A model generated the notes under the pieces. The model ran no database searches. It worked only from the letters and a program-made list of their open reading frames with translations, and was not told where the DNA came from. Of a stretch of 10,736 nt of DNA, positions 6,770-10,736 are shown piece by piece. The stretch comes from Desulfuromonas sp. (lineage in GTDB: Bacteria; Desulfobacterota; Desulfuromonadia; Desulfuromonadales; SZUA-401), in contig PKUI01000210.1 in assembly GCA_002869605.1 (NCBI GenBank), positions 1 through 10,736 of the forward strand, written 5' to 3'. Each line of letters begins with the position of its first letter. Within the stretch, counting starts at the first letter, position 1. Position numbers and translations under genes: made by a program.

Positions 6770-7750
6770 TTATTCCGGGAACACGTCCCCGGCATAGATA
6801 TTCTGCAACTTGCCGTGATCGTCACGAACCAGCAGCGAGCCGTCCTCATCGAGACCGACGACCTCACCAACAATGGTGTGCGGCTCCTGCTCGACCCGCA
6901 CCCGTTGACCGACCATGGCGCAGCAGGCATCCCAGGCGGGCCGTACGGCATCAAACCCCTCGGCCAGAAATGCGTCATAGTGAGCTTCGAAGCGCTGCAA
7001 GAAGCTACGCACAAAGGCGCTGCGTGGCACCGTCTGACCGCTCTCGATAAGCAGTGACGTCGCCGGGTAGCGAAGTTCGGACGGAAATTGTTTACGGGTC
7101 ATGTTCAGGTTGACCCCGACCCCGAGAATCACATAATGCACCCGGTCGGACTCGGCACGCATTTCACTCAGAATTCCGGAGACCTTGCACCCGTTGAGCA
7201 ACACGTCGTTGGGCCACTTGACGTTGGCGGAGAGGCTGGTGGTCTCGGCAATCGCCTCGACAACGGCCAGCGCCGCGACGAAGGTAAGCTGCGGCGCCAC
7301 GAAGGGGGCGATCGCCGGACGCAGAAGCAGCGAAGCGTAGAGGTTAACTCCGCGCGGTGACTCCCAGCGTCTACCGAGACGACCCTTGCCGCCGGTCTGT
7401 TCTTCGGCAATCAGCACCGTCCCGTCGGTGCCCCCCTGCTCGGCTAACTCCAGCGCCCGCAGGTTGGTCGAATCGGTCGATTCCAGGCAAACCATGTCGC
7501 GACCGATCCGCTTACACGCAAGGCCGGCCTGGATATCCGCTGCCAACAACAGGTCGGGAGCCGTTTCCAACCGATAGCCACGCGAGGTGACCGCCTCGAT
7601 GGCATAGCCGGCGTCGCGCAGTTGACGGATATGTTTCCAGACCGCCGTCCGCGACACTCCCAGGCTCTGACTGATTTCGGCCCCGGAGATATAATCCTCG
7701 GGCCGTTCATGGAACAGGCGTAATATCTCACGGCGGATCTCACCGGCCAT
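6770..7750 (-). CDS. birA: Bifunctional biotin-[acetyl-CoA-carboxylase] ligase / biotin operon repressor BirA
   Basis: Activates biotin as biotinyl-5'-AMP and attaches it to a lysine of carrier proteins such as the acetyl-CoA carboxylase carrier subunit. The 326-residue product is a class II BirA: an N-terminal winged helix-turn-helix (about 1-62, with GAEISQSLGVSRTAVWKHI at 23-41), the catalytic domain with STDSTN (91-96), the biotinyl-AMP loop GGKGRLGRRW (120-129) and KWPND (177-181), and a C-terminal SH3-like domain (about 275-326). The DNA-binding domain means it may also repress biotin genes, but no bio gene is in the window. The ATG at 7748-7750 follows nadC by 16 bases and has no clear Shine-Dalgarno, which suggests coupling to nadC translation. 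The stop is 27 bases before coaX. Confidence 0.96.
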   Translation of the reverse strand: MAGEIRREILRLFHERPEDYISGAEISQSLGVSRTAVWKHIRQLRDAGYAIEAVTSRGYRLETAPDLLLAADIQAGLACKRIGRDMVCLESTDSTNLRALELAEQGGTDGTVLIAEEQTGGKGRLGRRWESPRGVNLYASLLLRPAIAPFVAPQLTFVAALAVVEAIAETTSLSANVKWPNDVLLNGCKVSGILSEMRAESDRVHYVILGVGVNLNMTRKQFPSELRYPATSLLIESGQTVPRSAFVRSFLQRFEAHYDAFLAEGFDAVRPAWDACCAMVGQRVRVEQEPHTIVGEVVGLDEDGSLLVRDDHGKLQNIYAGDVFPE

Positions 7751-7766
7751 CGCTCGTAACGTCCCG

Positions 7767-8594
7767 TTAATCCTGAAACAACATGGAGATATCGGCAGCG
7801 CTACAGGAATGCGTCAGCGAACCGACCGAAATCACCTCAACCCCGGTTTCGGCGATCTCACGGATCGTCTCGAGAGATACGCCACCCGAGGCCTCAGTGA
7901 TCGCCTGGTCACCAATCACCTCCACCGCCTGACGCAACTCGTCCAGACTCATGTTGTCGAGCAGGATCACGTCGGCACCGGCATCGAGCGCTTCACGAAC
8001 TTCTTCGAGGTTGCGGGTTTCGATCTCGATTTTCAGCACATGGCTGATGCGCTGCCGGGCGCGTGTAATCGCCGCCGCGATACCGCCGGCCGCGGCGACG
8101 TGATTCTCCTTGATCAACACCCCGTCGTACAGTGAGGTGCGGTGATTGCGCCCCCCGCCCATGCGCACCGCGTACTTGTCAAGCACCCGCAGGCCGGGAA
8201 CCGTCTTGCGCGTATCGACAACCACCGCCTTGGTGCCAGAAACTTCCGCGACAAAACGGGAGGTCATGCTGGCGATACCGCTCATGCGTTGCAACAGGTT
8301 CAGAGCAACCCGCTCCCCCTGCAGGAGGCTGCGTGCTTCGCCACGAATCCAGGCGAGAACCTCACCGCGAGCGACCTTCTCGCCATCCTCCTTGAGCTTT
8401 TCAAAACCGACTTCGCGATCGAGCTGTGCAAAAACCTGCGCCGCAACATCGATGCCCGCAAGGACAAAGTCCTCCTTGGCGACCAGCTCGGCACGGGCCA
8501 TGACCCCTTTCTCAATCGTCGCCTCGGTGGTAATATCCCCCAGGCCAATATCCTCTTCGAGAGCCGTGCGGACAATGCGCTCAATTTCAAACAT
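7767..8594 (-). CDS. nadC: Nicotinate-nucleotide pyrophosphorylase (carboxylating), quinolinate phosphoribosyltransferase
   Basis: Converts quinolinate and PRPP to nicotinate mononucleotide, CO2 and pyrophosphate in de novo NAD synthesis. The 275-residue product has the usual family length and motifs: EEDIGLGDITTE (13-24), NLLQRMSGIAS (99-109), DTRKT (127-131), the GGGRNHR loop (146-152), KENH (162-165), and later LLDNM and EASGGV, all contributing to the substrate and PRPP sites. I chose the ATG at 8592-8594 because AGGGAGGG lies five bases upstream and the protein then begins as known NadC proteins do (MFEIERIV). The frame stays open 23 codons further upstream, but that extension would run across the predicted -10 element. 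It is the first gene of the nadC-birA-coaX operon and is divergent from the OmpA-type lipoprotein gene. Confidence 0.97.
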   Translation of the reverse strand: MFEIERIVRTALEEDIGLGDITTEATIEKGVMARAELVAKEDFVLAGIDVAAQVFAQLDREVGFEKLKEDGEKVARGEVLAWIRGEARSLLQGERVALNLLQRMSGIASMTSRFVAEVSGTKAVVVDTRKTVPGLRVLDKYAVRMGGGRNHRTSLYDGVLIKENHVAAAGGIAAAITRARQRISHVLKIEIETRNLEEVREALDAGADVILLDNMSLDELRQAVEVIGDQAITEASGGVSLETIREIAETGVEVISVGSLTHSCSAADISMLFQD

Positions 8595-8599
8595 GCATA

Positions 8600-8607
8600 C
8601 CCTCCCT
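8600..8607 (-). promoter_or_regulatory. Shine-Dalgarno deciding the nadC start
   Basis: AGGGAGGG on the minus strand, five bases before the ATG at 8594. It argues against the longer open frame that reaches 8663. Confidence 0.7.
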
Positions 8608-8648
8608 TGTCTCCGCCCCAGCAGAATAGTCACCAGACGGAAACGAAT

Positions 8649-8677
8649 TTTATAGCACAGCACATATCGGCTATCAA
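8649..8677 (-). promoter_or_regulatory. Predicted sigma70-type promoter for nadC-birA-coaX
   Basis: On the minus strand the -35 is TTGATA (8672-8677), the spacer is 17 bases, and the -10 is TATAAA (8649-8654), preceded by TGC as an extended -10. Each hexamer matches consensus at 5 of 6 positions, the best promoter in the window. Transcription would start near 8642, leaving a leader of about 48 bases. Confidence 0.65.
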
Positions 8678-8712
8678 TAGAAAAACATCCGTCGGAACAA
8701 GACCTTACCTCA

Positions 8713-8741
8713 TTGAATCCCCTCTCTCCTTATGTTAAAAA
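8713..8741 (+). promoter_or_regulatory. Predicted promoter for the OmpA-type lipoprotein gene
   Basis: TTGAAT (8713-8718), a 17-base spacer and TAAAAA (8736-8741), preceded by TGT as an extended -10. The hexamers match consensus moderately. The start would fall near 8748, giving a leader of about 32 bases. It lies 35 bases from the divergent nadC -35 with no overlap. Confidence 0.45.
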
Positions 8742-8779
8742 TGACAGACCCAACACCAAGTGACAAATGGAGAGCCGAT

Positions 8780-9652
8780 ATGGGCAAAACAACCCTCACC
8801 CTGATACTGCTGCTGGCCCTGTGTGGCTGCGTCAGCAAAAGCTCCTATCTCGAAAAAGAGCAAGAGGCTGCCCTCCTGCAAGAGACACTGCAGCAGCTGG
8901 AAGAACAGTACCAGCAGCAGGCCGAGCGCAACCAGCAACTGCTCAGGGATCGAACCGACTTGAACCAGCGTCTCACCACGGCCATCGAGGAAAGTTCGGG
9001 CCTTCGACAGGACGTGCTGCGAGCACGCGCCGACCGCGAACGTGCCGAACGCCTGTTCAAAACCCGTAACGCCGAAGCGGGACAGACACTCACCGAGCAA
9101 CGCAACGAGATCGACACCCTGACTGAACAGAATCGTCAACTCAGCGACAATCTTGAGCAGGAACGCCAGATGCGCCAGGCACAGGTGCAGGAGATTAAAG
9201 GGACATACGATGAACTGGTGGGGCTGCTCGAGTCTGAAATCGCCGCCGGAGAGGTGACGATCTCGGAACTCGAAGGGAAGCTGACCGTCAATATGGTCGA
9301 ACAGATTCTTTTCGACTCCGGCAAAGCCGAAGTCAAAAAACAGGGAGTCAAGGTCTTGCGACAGGTCGGCGAAGTCCTGCAGAACGTCGCCGAGAAAATG
9401 ATACGTGTCGAAGGACACACCGACAACATCCCGATCAGCCCTCGGCTCAGCTCAACCTTCGCCAGCAACTGGGAACTCTCGGCTGCACGTGCACTGAACG
9501 TGGTCCACTTCCTCGAAAAACAGGTCGGCATCCCCGGAGAGCGCCTGTTCGCAGCAGCCTTCGGAGCGAACCAGCCGCTGGCCAGCAATCAGACCCGGGA
9601 GGGACGCGCGCAGAACCGGCGCATTCAGATCGTTTTGGTCCCTAACGAATAA
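8780..9652 (+). CDS. OmpA-family peptidoglycan-binding lipoprotein with coiled-coil stalk
   Basis: Predicted outer-membrane lipoprotein of 290 residues that tethers to peptidoglycan. The N-terminus is a short lipoprotein signal peptide with LCGC ending at C17, the expected lipidated cysteine. Residues about 22-165 are Gln/Glu/Arg-rich heptad-like sequence, predicted to form a long coiled coil. Residues about 168-290 are an OmpA C-terminal (OmpA/MotB) domain: FDSGKAEV, VEGHTDN with the diaminopimelate-binding Asp at 215, NWELSAARALNVV, and EGRAQNRRIQIVL with Arg at 280-281. I chose the ATG at 8780 because GGAGAG lies five bases upstream and the signal peptide starts cleanly there; an in-frame ATG at 8732 would add 16 hydrophilic residues. 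It is a single-gene unit ended by a strong terminator. It resembles proteins often labelled MotB-like, but it lacks a transmembrane segment and no flagellar gene is adjacent. Confidence 0.92.
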   Translation: MGKTTLTLILLLALCGCVSKSSYLEKEQEAALLQETLQQLEEQYQQQAERNQQLLRDRTDLNQRLTTAIEESSGLRQDVLRARADRERAERLFKTRNAEAGQTLTEQRNEIDTLTEQNRQLSDNLEQERQMRQAQVQEIKGTYDELVGLLESEIAAGEVTISELEGKLTVNMVEQILFDSGKAEVKKQGVKVLRQVGEVLQNVAEKMIRVEGHTDNIPISPRLSSTFASNWELSAARALNVVHFLEKQVGIPGERLFAAAFGANQPLASNQTREGRAQNRRIQIVLVPNE

Positions 9653-9657
9653 TCGAC

Positions 9658-9687
9658 AAAAAAGGCCCCGAGATCGGGGCCTTTTTT
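9658..9687. terminator. Bidirectional rho-independent terminator
   Basis: Six A, then GGCCCCG (9664-9670), loop AGAT, CGGGGCC (9675-9681), then six T. The perfect GC stem flanked by A and T runs can stop transcription in both directions. It lies six bases after the lipoprotein stop and 30 bases past the stop of the convergent caspase gene. Confidence 0.95.
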
Positions 9688-9716
9688 GTTTCTCACTTCC
9701 GCAGCATTTCAAGCCG

Positions 9717-10736
9717 CTACTTTAACTCTGCCATCAGGTGGTCGGGTCTCCCGTTGACCTGGGGGTGCTGCCCCCGCCCGTACTCGCGACGGGCATAGTA
9801 GGTCACCTCTTCCTCAAGGTACCCCTTGAGCTCGCCCAAGGTTACCTTGCCGTCTCCGTTACCGAAATCGGCACCGTCCGCGAGACCGGCCACACCATCG
9901 AGGAAGTAGCGGGTAAACAGTCCATGCTTGGTAGAAGGATCCCAGGAGGCGACCTCCGAGAGGCCGGACGCGGTCAGAACTGTCGCGTTGGGCGCCTGCT
10001 TTTGAGGCTCGGAAAGACGCAGGGAGATCGACGAGGCGTTCTTGACCACCGTTCCCCCCTGGGAGCTCCCAGAGAAACAGGCATCGAGCACCACGGTAAG
10101 GCTTTGAGCCGGCAGCTGCGCGAGGTTCTCATAGAAGGTCTGCAAAGCGTAACCACTCAGCTCAACCCGCTGCGGATCGGCATCCACCGAAAGCAGATAG
10201 CCCTGGCCGTTGGAGAGCGCAGGCGCACCATGCCCGGAGTAGTAGATAAACACGTCCGACTTGCCGGGACGCAGCCAGTCGTTCAGCTTCCCCTTGGCGT
10301 TCCCCGGGGTCCCGAAAATGCTCACGAAGTCGACGTAGGTGGCATCCTCGAGGAACATGACGTTCCCCTCGCGGTAGCCGAGCACATTCAACACGTAATC
10401 GCGGATCGCCTTGGCGTCGTTATGGGCATACTCGACATCCGGCACCCCCTTGCCGCTTGACTGGTAGTTGCCGTTGCCGATGACCACGGCCACCCCGTAG
10501 CGGTTCTTCTTTGCCACGAGCGGGGCCTTGGCGATGGGGCGAGCGGGAGCATCTACCGGCTGCGGAATCGGAGCAGCCACGGACGGGGGTTCCTGTGTGA
10601 CCACCACCGGAGCCGCATCAAACAGCGCAGCAAGCGACTCGACCCCTTGCAGCGGCGTCTCCGATACCTCAAACCCTCTGCGCTTGGCCTTGACCCGCTT
10701 GATGGTCTTATAGTCGGCGGAGAGCTCGACAAACTC
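9717..10736 (-). CDS. Caspase-domain (peptidase C14) protein, N-terminus cut by window edge
   Basis: Predicted cysteine peptidase of the caspase/metacaspase clan. The frame is open from the right edge to the TAA at 9717-9719 (339 residues seen); the start is outside the window. A first segment (about 1-43 of the visible part, including RRGFEVSETPLQGVESL) is followed by a Pro/Ala-rich linker and then the caspase fold from YGVAVVIGNGNY. The catalytic His lies in YYSGHGAP (codon 10230-10232) and the catalytic Cys in VVLDACFSGS (codon 10077-10079), so the dyad is intact. Near the C-terminus ADFGNGDGKVTLGEL resembles an EF-hand loop whose first ligand position is Phe rather than Asp; calcium binding is therefore doubtful. 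The GTG at 10605-10607 is an internal codon, not a convincing start, because coding sequence continues upstream. Localisation and substrate cannot be judged without the N-terminus. Confidence 0.9.
   Translation of the reverse strand, partial: EFVELSADYKTIKRVKAKRRGFEVSETPLQGVESLAALFDAAPVVVTQEPPSVAAPIPQPVDAPARPIAKAPLVAKKNRYGVAVVIGNGNYQSSGKGVPDVEYAHNDAKAIRDYVLNVLGYREGNVMFLEDATYVDFVSIFGTPGNAKGKLNDWLRPGKSDVFIYYSGHGAPALSNGQGYLLSVDADPQRVELSGYALQTFYENLAQLPAQSLTVVLDACFSGSSQGGTVVKNASSISLRLSEPQKQAPNATVLTASGLSEVASWDPSTKHGLFTRYFLDGVAGLADGADFGNGDGKVTLGELKGYLEEEVTYYARREYGRGQHPQVNGRPDHLMAELK

Noticed and set aside
8595..8663. Longer nadC reading frame starting at 8663
   Set aside because: The added 23 residues do not look like a NadC N-terminus and cross the predicted -10 element, while the ATG at 8594 has a strong Shine-Dalgarno and the expected family start.
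8732..8779. Earlier in-frame ATG for the OmpA-type lipoprotein
   Set aside because: It would place a hydrophilic 16-residue extension before the lipoprotein signal peptide and overlaps the predicted -10; the ATG at 8780 has a well-spaced GGAGAG.
8735..9418. Minus-strand open frame (227 codons) opposite the lipoprotein gene
   Set aside because: It lies antisense to the coiled-coil and OmpA coding region, is Leu/Phe-rich as expected for the reverse of Gln/Glu-rich codons, and has no independent support.

Overview
This 10.7 kb window looks like chromosomal DNA from a Gram-negative deltaproteobacterium, most likely of the Desulfuromonadales (Geobacter/Desulfuromonas/Pelobacter type). The assignment rests on the moderately high GC, an MglA-type small GTPase very close to the Myxococcus protein, a nadC-birA-coaX cluster, an unlinked EF-G paralogue, an OmpA-type lipoprotein and a caspase-like peptidase. 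Taxonomy is inferred from gene content only.

Layout. Nine genes read leftward from 8594 to the left edge and form two transcription units. The first is nadC-birA-coaX (8594 to 5975): NAD, biotin-protein ligase and CoA cofactor genes with gaps of 16 and 27 bases, behind a good sigma70-like promoter at 8649-8677. The second starts 125 bases further on with its own extended -10 promoter (5944-5972). It runs through an EF-G-like GTPase, a membrane SPOR protein, an unrecognised helical-repeat protein, an MglA-like GTPase with a C-terminal extension, a MOSC protein and mogA (cut by the left edge). Gaps shrink from 41 bases to 7 and 11, then become overlaps of 4 and 8 bases, so this is probably one operon. 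Divergent from nadC is an OmpA-family lipoprotein (8780-9652, + strand), followed by a strong bidirectional terminator. Converging on that terminator is a caspase-domain protein (9717 to the right edge, - strand, N-terminus outside the window).

How the genes may work together. The cofactor genes are housekeeping, and mogA plus the MOSC gene form a molybdenum-cofactor pair. The most intriguing stretch is SPOR protein - helical-repeat protein - MglA-like GTPase. Here a polarity-type GTPase without an adjacent MglB (roadblock) partner is encoded with a predicted scaffold and a membrane protein predicted to bind septal peptidoglycan. It could be a spatial-organisation module of the cell envelope, but that is inference from gene order. 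The remaining genes are recognisable families. I saw no insertion sequence, CRISPR array, tRNA, rRNA or phage gene.
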